Shown: positions 46,225 through 55,400 of the stretch, piece after piece | How the letters are laid out: each line of letters starts with the position of its first letter | Position numbering within the stretch: position 1 is the stretch's first letter | DNA from: Mesorhizobium sp. M1D.F.Ca.ET.043.01.1.1 | Lineage (GTDB): Bacteria > Pseudomonadota > Alphaproteobacteria > Rhizobiales > Rhizobiaceae | Direction of reading: 5' to 3' | Length of the DNA stretch: 64,000 bases | Assembly (NCBI RefSeq): GCF_003952385.1 | Contig: NZ_CP034444.1 | Coordinates: forward strand, 620,001-684,000 | Translations under genes and position numbers: made by a program | The notes under the pieces: generated by a model | The model's database searches: none | Told to the model about the DNA's origin: nothing | What the model saw: only the letters and a program-made list of their open reading frames with translations

Positions 46225-46310
46225 CTCCCCCTCACCCGGATTGCCACCTCTTCCCGCGAGAAGAGGATGCCGCCGGCGCCGGTGCTGCGCGGCGGCCGGA
46301 TGAGGGGGAG
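46225..46310. repeat. Inverted repeat CTCCCCCTCACCCGG..CCGGATGAGGGGGAG
   Basis: 15-bp outer arms (46225-46239 and 46296-46310, one mismatch) around an inner hairpin CCTCTTC/GAAGAGG (46247-46266). It lies upstream of the PanB-like gene and downstream of the LacI-type regulator. 46180-46395 holds no gene. Confidence 0.7.
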
Positions 46311-46395
46311 AATGCCTGCGCCGATCGTCTCCCGGTCACCGGCGAGTTAGCACCGCGCTCGCGGCAAAGGCTCGCGGTTCCTTGATCAAGTCAGA

Positions 46396-47394
46396 TCAGA
46401 GATTCTCGGCGGTGAAGGTGACGAAGCGGATCGGCGGGTTGTCGACCGGCAGGTCGTGCAGGTTGAGCCCTGCCAGCACTAGGTCGATGGCGCGGCGCGC
46501 CTGCGCCTCCGGCGCCTGGTCGAGCACGACGTCCATCGTGCCGTCGCGCAAGGCCCGCGTGCTGCGCTCGGTCAGCTCATGGCCAACAAAGAAGATGTCG
46601 CGACCGTGCTTGCGCAACACCTCGTTCAACGCGGTGTTGGCGCCGCCGGCATTGTAGAGGCCGGCAAGGTCCGGCCAGCGCTTCAGCGCTTCGTGAAGCT
46701 GCTCGGCGTTGCGGTCGCCGTCGTCGAAGCCGAACAAAGCGGCGATGGGCTCGAAGTCCTGCCCTTGCTCGATCAGGTAGTCGAAGAAGCCGCGCACGCG
46801 GTCGCGATGGACGCGATAAATCTGACTGTGGCAGATCGCGACCACCTTGCCCGGCCGCCGCTGCATCTTCGCCATCAACAACCCCGCCATGCGGCCGGCG
46901 GCATAGTTGTCGATGCCGACATAGGTGCTCTTGGTGCGCGAGATCTGCGTGACGATCTGCACCGTCGGGATGTTTTCCGCTTCGAGCTTTCGCAAGGCCG
47001 CGCTGACCAGCGGATGGTCGGGCACGGCGAGGATGAGCGCGGCGCGCCGCATCCCCGGTTCGAGGATGCGTTTGGCGATCGCCGCCGGGTTGGCCTCGTC
47101 GAGAAAAGTGCGGTGGACGGCAATCGTGCGGTCGAGCGTCGCGGCGATGCGCTCGAACGCGCGCGACAGCCTGGCGAAGAAGGTCGCGTCCGGCCTGACC
47201 AGGATCACCTCGATGCGGATGACGCCGCGATGCGCCTCCGGCAGCCGGCGCGGATAATCGAGCGAGCGCGCCGCCGCCACCACCTTCTCGACGGTCTGCG
47301 GCCGCACCCCGCCCCTGCCGTTCAGCACGCGCTCGACGGTGGCCGTGCCGACGCCGGCGCGACGGGCGATTTCGAGGAAGGTTGGCTTGGGAAT
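46396..47394 (-). CDS. LacI family regulator, start codon non-canonical
   Basis: 332 aa if it starts at ATT 47394; then the HTH is complete ('IPKPTFLEIARRAGVGTATVERVLNGRGGVRPQTVEKVVAAARSL'). The first GTG in frame (47328) would cut off most of the HTH, so a rare ATT start (with CGGGAG 8 bp upstream) or an undetected upstream change is needed. The effector domain (about 80-325) is a normal sugar-binding type: 'KSTYVGIDNYAAGRMAGLLM' , 'VGHELTERSTRALRDGTMDVVLDQAPEAQARRAIDL'. Upstream neighbour of the PanB/hydroxylase/Rieske genes on the same strand, so probably their regulator. Confidence 0.75.
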   Translation of the reverse strand: MPKPTFLEIARRAGVGTATVERVLNGRGGVRPQTVEKVVAAARSLDYPRRLPEAHRGVIRIEVILVRPDATFFARLSRAFERIAATLDRTIAVHRTFLDEANPAAIAKRILEPGMRRAALILAVPDHPLVSAALRKLEAENIPTVQIVTQISRTKSTYVGIDNYAAGRMAGLLMAKMQRRPGKVVAICHSQIYRVHRDRVRGFFDYLIEQGQDFEPIAALFGFDDGDRNAEQLHEALKRWPDLAGLYNAGGANTALNEVLRKHGRDIFFVGHELTERSTRALRDGTMDVVLDQAPEAQARRAIDLVLAGLNLHDLPVDNPPIRFVTFTAENL

Positions 47395-47607
47395 GGGCGG
47401 GGCTCCCGAGGTGTGTCGGCGCGAGCGTAGCCCTTCTCCCCTTGTCGGAGAAGGTGGACCGGCTCGCCGAAGCCGCCAATCTCGCCAGCGACATATTAGA
47501 AAATACTAATTGACAGCCCGCATAAAGCGGCGCTCATTCGAGGCCATACGGATCGCAGCCAAGGCGGTCGATGTCGACCCGCCGACGTCACCTTGGGAGG
47601 GTCTCAA

Positions 47608-47880
47608 ATGCCAACGATCATCGGCTATCACGACATCAGCAAAGATGTGAACCACTGGCTCACATCGCCCAAGCGCGAGGAGCTGTTCGGCCCGCTCGGG
47701 ATCACCAATATCCGCACCTTCGTCGACCCGCAGAACCCAAAACGCGTGGCGGTGATGATGGACGTACCGGACATGGACAAGCTCTCGGCCGTGATGCAGA
47801 GCTAGGCGGCCGCGGACGCGATGGCCCATGACGGCGTGGTACCGGAGTCGCTGGTAATCGTGGTGGAATCGAAGGCGTAG
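47608..47880 (+). pseudogene. Small hypothetical gene interrupted by one in-frame stop
   Basis: ATG 47608 (GGGAGG upstream) opens 'MPTIIGYHDISKDVNHWLTSPKREELFG', and runs to TAG at 47803-47805, after 'DMDKLSAVMQS'. The same frame continues with 'AAADAMAHDGVVPESLVIVVESKA' to the next TAG at 47878. The continuation reads as a natural second half of the 90-aa protein (a small beta-alpha domain ending in a strand), so a single base change probably made the TAG. Full length would be 90 aa. Confidence 0.65.
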
Positions 47881-47893
47881 GCGAGCGCCCTCT

Positions 47894-47916
47894 CCTTCTC
47901 CCTCATCAGGAGAAGG
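47894..47916. terminator. Hairpin CCTTCTCC..GGAGAAGG
   Basis: 8-bp perfect arms (47894-47901, 47909-47916) around CTCATCA, between the interrupted gene and the convergent small gene, so it can serve both strands. No T-run; a member of the CCTTCTCC repeat family seen again at 56431. Confidence 0.5.
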
Positions 47917-47933
47917 TTAGGCGCGTCCAGAGT

Positions 47934-48185
47934 TCAGCGGCGGCGCAAATGCTCTTTCAACACGCCGGTGGACAGTATTGATACGAACGGCGTTGCCAGT
48001 GCGAGAAGCCGACGCACGACTCCTCCCAGGTCCATGGTGGACATGGCCGTCAGCCGGCAAGCTCGCTGCCGCTCCAGATAACGCGCCAGGGCGATGTCGT
48101 GGCGAGCCGTGGCCGGCGTCTTGTCAGCGCGCCGGGAAATGTCGCCTTGTCGAAAGGGCCAGTCGGTCAGGTGAAGCAGTGCCAT
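47934..48185 (-). CDS. Small hypothetical protein
   Basis: 83 aa from ATG 48185 (GGGAGAG upstream). 'LLHLTDWPFRQGDISRRADKTPATARHDIALARYLERQRACRL' then 'LGGVVRRLLALATPFVSILSTGVLKEHLRRR', an amphipathic basic helix. The first half is DUF1127-like in style but without its conserved motif. Next to, and divergent from, the SARP-hydrolase gene. Function unknown. Confidence 0.5.
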   Translation of the reverse strand: MALLHLTDWPFRQGDISRRADKTPATARHDIALARYLERQRACRLTAMSTMDLGGVVRRLLALATPFVSILSTGVLKEHLRRR

Positions 48186-48353
48186 AGCAGCTCTCCCACA
48201 TCTCATGTTTCGACAACTGTGCGACAGCGCCGTGAGGAAGGCGTGGCAACCAGCGTGATCAAATCGTGAAAAGCGCTGCGGCGAGAAATCTCGGTTGAAT
48301 TAGCGACAGCTAAGCGAAAGAATTGCCCCGATCATGGGTCGGGGTGGCTTCCG

Positions 48354-50438
48354 ATGACGGCGCCGCATCTTCACCTGCTGGGTGGTTTCGACTTTACCGG
48401 TGTCGGGGCAACGGCTCCCGCCTTCAGCCGCAAGGCGCGCGGCATGGTGGCTTATCTTGCGCTGCAGGCCGGCCAGGCGCAGTCGCGCGAGAAGCTGGCG
48501 GCGCTGCTCTGGAGCCTCAATGGCGAGACCCAGGCGCGGATGAGCCTGAGGCAGGCTGTGTCGTCCGTCCGCAAGGCGATGAGCGTCACCGGCGGCGGCC
48601 GCTTCCTGACCGAGGGCGCAAACATCGCGCTGCATCTCGACGATTTCGACTTCGACGTGGCGCGGTTCGAGGCGCTGGCGGCGAGTTCCGCGCCTGAAGA
48701 CCTCGAACAAGCCGTTGGCGTCTATCGCGGCGACCTGCTCGACGGCCTCAGCCTGCGGGAAGAGCCGTTCGAGGAATGGCTGCGGGTCGAGCGCGAGCGC
48801 CTGCGGGCGATCGTCGTGTCCGCGCTGGACAGGCTGATCAATCACTACACGGCTGCCGGTGATACCGCTTCCTGCATACGGGCCGCCATGCGGCTGCTGG
48901 CGATGGAGCCGCTGCGCGAGGACGCCCATCGCGCCCTGATGCGAAGCTACGCGGCGCAGGGGCGCATCAACCTCGCGCTGAAGCAATATGAGCTCTGCCG
49001 CGAGGCGTTGCAGCGCGAGCTGCGGCTGATGCCGGAAGCCGAAACCCGGAACTTGCACGAGGACCTGCGCGCCCGCCGCACCGCGTCGCCTGCCCGGCCC
49101 TCGGCTTCGGGCGCCGAACCCGAGCCCAAGCGGCCGCCAACCCACTATGTCAAATCGTCGGGCGTCAACATCGCCTACCAGGTGACCGGCGACGGGCCGG
49201 TCGACCTCGTCTACGTGCCGGGCTGGGTCTCCAATCTCGACCTTGCCTGGGCGTCGCCGCGCTTCGCGCATGTGCTGAAGCGGCTTGGCTCCTTCTCGCG
49301 CCTGATCCGTATCGACAAGCGCGGCACCGGCCTCTCCGACCGCAATGTCGGCCTGCCGACCTTGGAGCAGCGCATGGAAGACGTACGCGCCGTGCTGGAC
49401 GATGTCGGCTCCAATCGCACGGCGCTGTTTGGCAGCTCCGAAGGCGGACCGATGTGCCTCCTGTTTGCCGCCACCTATCCGGAGCGCACCGCAGCGCTGG
49501 TGCTCACTGGAGCTTACGCCAGGGGCACATGGTCGAAGGATTACCCCTGGGCGAGAACCGTCGATGAGGTGCAACAGGATATCGACACCGTCGAACGACA
49601 ATGGGGCGAGCCCGCCGACATGCGCAACGCCGCGCCCAGCCTGATCGAAAACATGGTCGAGCGTGAGTGGTTCGCCGCCTATCTCAGGAATTCAGCCTCG
49701 CCGGCCGACGCGATCGCGCTCTGGCGCTGGGGCACCGAGATCGACGTGCGCGACATCCTGCCGGCGATCCATGTCCCGACGCTGGTGCTGCAGAGGACCG
49801 GCGACCGCTGGGTGAAACCGGAAGAAGGACGCTATCTGGCGACGCATATCGAAGGCGCCAGATATGTCGAGCTTGCCGGCAGGGATCACGTGATATGGGG
49901 CGAGGACAGCGACGGCCTCGTCGACGAGATCAGGGCTTTCGTTACCGGTGCGCTGCCCCCTTCGCCCGGAGAGCGAGTGCTCGTATCGGTGCTGGCGCTC
50001 GCCATCGACGGCGCGGCCGAGGGCGCGAAAGCTTCCGACCATGCGGACATCGTTCGCGACGAATTGCTGCTTGGCGGCGGCACCGAGATCAGGCGGTCGC
50101 GCGGCAGGCTGCTTGCCGTGTTCCAGCGGCCGACCCGATCGATTCACTGCGCGATGGCGATCGCCGGCCGCCTGAAGCCATGCGGCCTCGAGGTTCGCGC
50201 GGCGATTCACATCGGCGAGTGCGAGGCGCGCGGCGCGGATTTTTCCGGCATCGCTATCGAGGTCACGTCGCGGCTGTTGGAGCATGCGCGGCCGGGCCAG
50301 ATCATCGCGTCGCGAACGATGCGCGACCTGGTCGTCGGCTCCGGCCTCACCTTCGGAGAACAAGGCGAGATGAAAGCCAGCGGCCTGCCTGGCGCGCTCC
50401 AGTATTTCGCCGTCACCGGAGGCCCGCCAGGCCTCTGA
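48354..50438 (+). CDS. SARP activator / alpha-beta hydrolase / degenerate guanylate cyclase fusion
   Basis: 694 aa. About 1-245: SARP-type winged helix plus bacterial transcriptional activation domain ('HLLGGFDFTGVGATAPAFSRKARGMVAYLAL', 'EDAHRALMRSYAAQGRINLALKQYELCREALQREL'). About 260-540: alpha/beta hydrolase with 'LFGSSEGGPMCLLFAATYPERTAALVL' (nucleophile Ser) and a closing His in 'GRDHVIWGE'. About 545-690: class III cyclase-like domain ('EVRAAIHIGECEARGADFSGIAIEVTSRLL', 'GSGLTFGEQGEMKASGLPG') whose metal-site 'FTDIVGST' has become 'VLALAIDGAAEG' and 'TGDG' has become 'RSRGR'. The cyclase part is probably inactive and works as a ligand or partner sensor. SARPs usually control secondary metabolism. 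Confidence 0.88.
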   Translation: MTAPHLHLLGGFDFTGVGATAPAFSRKARGMVAYLALQAGQAQSREKLAALLWSLNGETQARMSLRQAVSSVRKAMSVTGGGRFLTEGANIALHLDDFDFDVARFEALAASSAPEDLEQAVGVYRGDLLDGLSLREEPFEEWLRVERERLRAIVVSALDRLINHYTAAGDTASCIRAAMRLLAMEPLREDAHRALMRSYAAQGRINLALKQYELCREALQRELRLMPEAETRNLHEDLRARRTASPARPSASGAEPEPKRPPTHYVKSSGVNIAYQVTGDGPVDLVYVPGWVSNLDLAWASPRFAHVLKRLGSFSRLIRIDKRGTGLSDRNVGLPTLEQRMEDVRAVLDDVGSNRTALFGSSEGGPMCLLFAATYPERTAALVLTGAYARGTWSKDYPWARTVDEVQQDIDTVERQWGEPADMRNAAPSLIENMVEREWFAAYLRNSASPADAIALWRWGTEIDVRDILPAIHVPTLVLQRTGDRWVKPEEGRYLATHIEGARYVELAGRDHVIWGEDSDGLVDEIRAFVTGALPPSPGERVLVSVLALAIDGAAEGAKASDHADIVRDELLLGGGTEIRRSRGRLLAVFQRPTRSIHCAMAIAGRLKPCGLEVRAAIHIGECEARGADFSGIAIEVTSRLLEHARPGQIIASRTMRDLVVGSGLTFGEQGEMKASGLPGALQYFAVTGGPPGL

Positions 50439-50446
50439 CCTTCGTT

Positions 50447-51274
50447 CTAGAACAAGAACGCCGCAGTCGCCGGATCAGGCCCGGTGCGGCCGTCGCCCGA
50501 ATCCATCCCGCGGATGGTCTGCATGTCCTCGCTGTCCAGCTCGAAACCGACGTCGAAATTACCGGCGATGCGGTCCTGGCGGATCGATTTCGGGATGACG
50601 ATCAGCCCCTCCTGCAGGTGCCAGCGGATGATGACCTGCGCCACCGACCTGCCGTGCTTCTTCGCGATCGCTGCAAGCGTCGGGTCGGCGAGCAGCCGGC
50701 CGCTGCCCAGCGGGCTCCAGCTCTCGATATGGATGTTGTGCTTCTTATGGAAGTCGCGCTTGTCCCGCTGCTGGAAGCGCGGGTGCAATTCGATCTGGTT
50801 GACGACGGGAGTCACGCCGGTTTCACCGATGATGCGCTCCAGATGATCCTGGTTGAAGTTCGACACCCCTACCGACTTGATGCGGCCGGCTTGCTTGAGT
50901 TCGACCAGCGTTTTCCAGGCCTCGACATATTTGTTCTGGCTGGGCACCGGCCAGTGGATGAGGAACAGGTCGATCTGGTCGATGCGGAGCTTCTGCATCG
51001 TGTCGTCGAAGGCGCGAAGCGCCGCATCGCGCTGGTGGCCGCCGTTGCGCAGCTTCGAGGTGATGTACAGTTCCGACCGCGGCACGCCGGCGGCGCGGAT
51101 CGCCTCGCCCACGCCTTCCTCGTTGCGGTAGCCCTCGGCGGTGTCGATCAGGCGATAGCCGGCCTCGATCCCCCAGCGCACGACTTGTGACGTGACATCC
51201 GGATCGACCTGCCACACGCCAAGTCCGATCTGGGGAATGGTTGAGCCGTCGTTCAATGTCAGCTGTCCTGGCAT
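50447..51274 (-). CDS. Aldo/keto reductase (2,5-diketogluconate reductase type)
   Basis: 275 aa from ATG 51274 ('MPGQLTLNDGSTIPQIGLGVWQVDP'). AKR5-type: 'GYRLIDTAEGYRNEEGVGEAI' (Asp, Tyr), 'ITSKLRN' (Lys), 'LFLIHWPVP' (His), coenzyme site 'IPKSIRQDRIAGN'. The active-site Tyr and Lys spacing is regular. Cytosolic NADPH reductase of aldehydes or keto-sugars; substrate unknown. Convergent with the SARP fusion gene (8 bp). Confidence 0.93.
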   Translation of the reverse strand: MPGQLTLNDGSTIPQIGLGVWQVDPDVTSQVVRWGIEAGYRLIDTAEGYRNEEGVGEAIRAAGVPRSELYITSKLRNGGHQRDAALRAFDDTMQKLRIDQIDLFLIHWPVPSQNKYVEAWKTLVELKQAGRIKSVGVSNFNQDHLERIIGETGVTPVVNQIELHPRFQQRDKRDFHKKHNIHIESWSPLGSGRLLADPTLAAIAKKHGRSVAQVIIRWHLQEGLIVIPKSIRQDRIAGNFDVGFELDSEDMQTIRGMDSGDGRTGPDPATAAFLF

Positions 51275-51331
51275 GCGGATGTCCTTCTGCACGGTGTTTT
51301 GCCCCGCTCTATCTAGGCTGCGCATTCATGA

Positions 51332-52498
51332 ATGCGAGTCGATGACGCGCGCGCCATGGAACCTAGTCCCCCCTTGGCCGATTTTATGATTGAGGGCGGG
51401 GCGCAACCCACGGATGCCATGGCCGACGTTCGAAACCGTGTTTCACTTGGGACAAGCTCGCCGCGAGCACAGGCGCTGAACCGCTTCATCATCGTCATCG
51501 GCGCGTCGGCGGGCGGAGTCGAACCGCTGAAGCGGATCGTGAGCGACCTGCCCGCCGATCTGCCGGCGGCTGTGTTCGTCGTGCTCCATGTCGGCCAGGT
51601 CAGCTACCTGGCGGAAATCCTCAATCGCGCTGCAGTGCTCGATACCTCGGTGGCCAAGAACGGCGCGACCTTCAAAACCGGCAACATCTACGTGGCGCCG
51701 CCCGGCTTCCATCTTCTGCTTCATGGCGATCACATGATGCTGCGGCGCGGACCGCGCGAAAACCTCGCCCGGCCGGCCATCGACCCGCTGTTCCGCTCGG
51801 CGGCGCTGAGCTACGGCGCGAGCGTCATCGGCGTGCTGCTGTCAGGCTCGCTTTCCGACGGCACCGCCGGCATGAGGGCCATCAAGGCCGTCGGCGGACT
51901 TGCGGTCATCCAGCACCCGAAGGACGCGCCGGTGCCGGCTATGGTGGAAAGCGCGCTGCACTACGTCGAGATCGACCATTGCCTGCCGGCGGCGAAGCTC
52001 GGCAAGTTGCTGGCGAAGCTGGCCGCCGAGCCGGCCGGCGAAACCTTCGCGCCGCCGTCGGGTGTGAGGCTGGAAGCGGCCGTCGCCGCACAGGAGCATT
52101 CGACCATGAAAGATGAAGATCGACTTGGCGAATTGTCGGTGTTTACATGCCCGGAATGCCACGGGCCGCTGTGGGAGATCGAAGACGGTGACATGCTGCG
52201 CTATCGGTGCCATACCGGGCACGCCTTCACCGCCGACGCGGTGATGGAGGCGCAGGCGATCGAGGCGGACGAGATCTTGTGGAGCCTGCTGCGGTCGCAT
52301 CAGCAGCGGGCAGGGTTTGCCCGGCGCATGGCCGAGCGGGAGAAAACGAGGGATCGCTCCGAACTCGCTGCCGAGTTGGGCCGGCGGGCGAAGGAATACG
52401 AAGCGGATGCCGCTCTGATCGAGCGCATCCTGGAAAGCAGGCGGGTGCAGGCAACAGACGATGGCGAGGAAAGCAACAGCAAGGAAAGCGAGGGCTAG
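51332..52498 (+). CDS. Stand-alone CheB-type methylesterase domain protein
   Basis: 388 aa if it starts at ATG 51332; ATG 51356, 51386 and 51419 are in-frame alternatives and the start is not settled. CheB methylesterase domain at about 52-235: 'IVIGASAGGVEPLKRIVSDLP' (Ser), 'VVLHVG' (His), 'LLSGSLSDGTAGMRAIK' (Asp). No receiver domain. The C-terminal part (about 270-385) has a small zinc-ribbon-like set 'CPECHGPLWEIEDGDMLRYRCHTGHAF' and a long helix. Overlaps the next gene by 38 bp, so the two are translationally coupled. Confidence 0.88.
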   Translation: MRVDDARAMEPSPPLADFMIEGGAQPTDAMADVRNRVSLGTSSPRAQALNRFIIVIGASAGGVEPLKRIVSDLPADLPAAVFVVLHVGQVSYLAEILNRAAVLDTSVAKNGATFKTGNIYVAPPGFHLLLHGDHMMLRRGPRENLARPAIDPLFRSAALSYGASVIGVLLSGSLSDGTAGMRAIKAVGGLAVIQHPKDAPVPAMVESALHYVEIDHCLPAAKLGKLLAKLAAEPAGETFAPPSGVRLEAAVAAQEHSTMKDEDRLGELSVFTCPECHGPLWEIEDGDMLRYRCHTGHAFTADAVMEAQAIEADEILWSLLRSHQQRAGFARRMAEREKTRDRSELAAELGRRAKEYEADAALIERILESRRVQATDDGEESNSKESEG

Positions 52499-55400
52499 CG
52501 CGCGCAAGAGCGCGAAAGAGCCTGCGCCTTCCCCCATCATCGGCATCGGCGCATCGGCCGGCGGCATCGGCGCGCTGCAGAAATTCTTTCCCCAGGTTCC
52601 GGCCGACAGCGGCTTTGCCTATGTGGTGATCCAGCATCTCGACGCCGAGCATGAAAGCGTGCTGGCAAGCATCATCCAGCGCTGCACCGAGATCGAGACG
52701 AAAACGGCCGCCGAAGGTTTGGAAATCGAGCCGAACCACATCTACGTCATCCCTCCGGCGGCCTCGGTAACCATCGAGAACCACCGTTTCCACCTGGCCA
52801 AGATGGCAACCACGCGCGCCAGACGGACGCCCATCGATGATTTCTTCACGTCCCTCGCTCTGGAGCAGTCGGGGAATGCGGCAGGCATCATTCTTTCCGG
52901 AACCGGCAGCGACGGCACCATCGGGCTTAGGGCGATCAAGGAGCGCGGCGGCCTGACGCTGGCCCAGGAAAGCGCCGAATATGACGGCATGATGCGAAGC
53001 GCCGTCCAGAGCGGCCTCGTCGACATGGTGGTTCCGGCGGAGGAGATGGCCGGCAAGCTGGTCGGCTATTTCAGCCACGCCAAACGCACCGAAAGCGAGC
53101 GCGACCGCCGCAAGCGCGAGGTGGCCGAGCAACTTTCGCGCATTGCGGCGCTGCTTCGCGCGCGCACCGGCCATGATTTCAGCGGCTACAAGGACAACAC
53201 CATCCTGCGGCGCATCCAGCGTCGGATGCAGGTGCTGCAGATCGACGATCCGACCTCTTTCTACGAGCGGCTGCGCGAGGAGCCGCAGCAGGTCGACCTT
53301 CTGTTCCAGGATCTGCTGATCGGCGTGACCAGCTTCTTCCGTGACCCGGAGGCCTTCGATACCCTCGAGCGCCAGGTCATCCCCAAGCTGTTCGAGGGCC
53401 GTAAGCCGGACGAGACGATCAGGGTTTGGGTGCCGGGCTGCGCCACCGGCGAGGAAGCCTATTCGATCGCCATGCTGTTGAAGGAGAACGCGCCGCGGGG
53501 TGCCGCTTCGCCCAACCTGCAGATCTTTGCCACCGACATCGACGAGCGCGCGCTCGAAGTGGCCCGCGCCGGCCGCTATCCGGCGACGATCGCGACCGAC
53601 GTGACGCCGAAGCGCCTCAAGGAGTTCTTCTCGCGCGAGGACGGCACCTATCGCGTTGCTTCCGATCTGCGGGAAACCTGCCTGTTTTCGGCGCACAATC
53701 TGTTGCGCGATCCGCCCTTTTCCAAGCTCGACCTGATCGCCTGCCGAAACCTCTTGATCTATATGGGACCGGAACTGCAGGAAAAGATCGTACCGATCTT
53801 CCACTACGCGCTGCGCAGCAGCGGCTATCTCTTTCTTGGATCCTCGGAGAACGTCACGCGTCACGCGCCTCTGTTCTCGACCATCGACAAGACAAGCCGC
53901 ATCTTCCAGAAACGCAGCGGGATCGCCATGCACCGGCTGCCGGAGTTCCCGCTCGCCGCCGCGGCCAGGCAGGCGCCGCCGCTCCTGCGCCGGGGGACGA
54001 TGGCGGGAACCTTGCGGGAGGTTGCGGAACGCGTCCTCGTGGAGCGCTATTCGCCCGCCTTTGTCGTCGTCAACGCCGACGGCGAAGTGATGCACAGCTC
54101 GGGAGGCACCGGCAAATACCTGGAGCTCGCCGCCGGCGCCCCCGACCACAACGTCTTTTCCATGGCGCGGCGCGGGCTGCGCATGGACCTAAGGGCAGCG
54201 CTCCACAAGGCGGTCAACACCGGACAGGTGGCGGTCCAGAACAAGATCAGCGTCGGCACCAATGGCGGGCGCCAGACGATCAGCCTCGCCGTGCAGCCGC
54301 TGCCGCCCGACGGCTCGTCCGACCCGCTCTACATGCTCGTCTTCCGCGACATCGGCGGCATCACGCCGGAAGCCGAGGACGAGCCCGTCCACACGACCGA
54401 CGATGTCGAAAGCGCCAATGTCAGTCAGCTCGAAAAGGAGCTCAGGGAAACCAGGGAGCGGTTGCAGATCACGACGGAGGAACTTGAATCCTCCAACGAA
54501 GAGCTGAAATCCTCGAACGAGGAACTGTCCTCGATCAACGAGGAACTGCAATCGTCAAACGAGGAGCTGGAAACCTCCAAGGAAGAGCTGCAATCGATCA
54601 ACGAGGAATTGCAGACCGTCAATGCCGAGCTCAACATCCGTGTGGACGAGCTCAGCCGCGCCAACAACGACATGGCGAACCTGCTCGAAAGCACGCAGAT
54701 CGCCACCGTGTTCCTCGACCGCGACCTCTGCATCAAGAGCTTCACGCCGACGGCGCGCGACCTGTTCAGGCTGGTCGAAAGCGACGTCGGCCGGCCGCTT
54801 GCGCATGTGCGCCCGCGTTTTGCCGCCGACGGACTGCACACCGACATGGAGCAGGTGCTGCATAGGCTCGGCACGATCGAGCGCCAGATCGGGGGCGTCG
54901 ACAACGGCAAGCGCTACATCATGCGCGTGCTGCCCTATCGCACGATCGACAATGTCATCGCCGGCGTGGTCGTCACCTTCGTCGACGTCACCCAGATCGC
55001 GCAGGCGGAGGAACGAATCGGCGCGCTCTCGCACGATCTTCGCAACCGCGTCGAAAGCCTGGAGACGCTGCTGGACCTGGTGCCGGTGGGCATCTTCATC
55101 GCCGAGAACAGCAATGGCGACGCGATCCGCGCCAACCGCCGCGCGGCCGAGCTAGCCGGCCGGCGCGCCACGGATGGCAAGCTGACTTCGGTGCCGGCCA
55201 TCCTGCCGCTGACGATCAACGGTGCAGTTGTGGAAACGGACGACCAGCCCCTGCAGAGGGCGATGCGGACGGCCAAGGCCGTCCACGGCTATGAAGCTCG
55301 GATCGCGCGCGAGGACGGCAGCAGCATCGACGTGAAGATATCGGCCAATCCGCTGTTCGACGAGTCCGGCAAGGTTCGCGGCGCGATCGCCGCGCTGATC

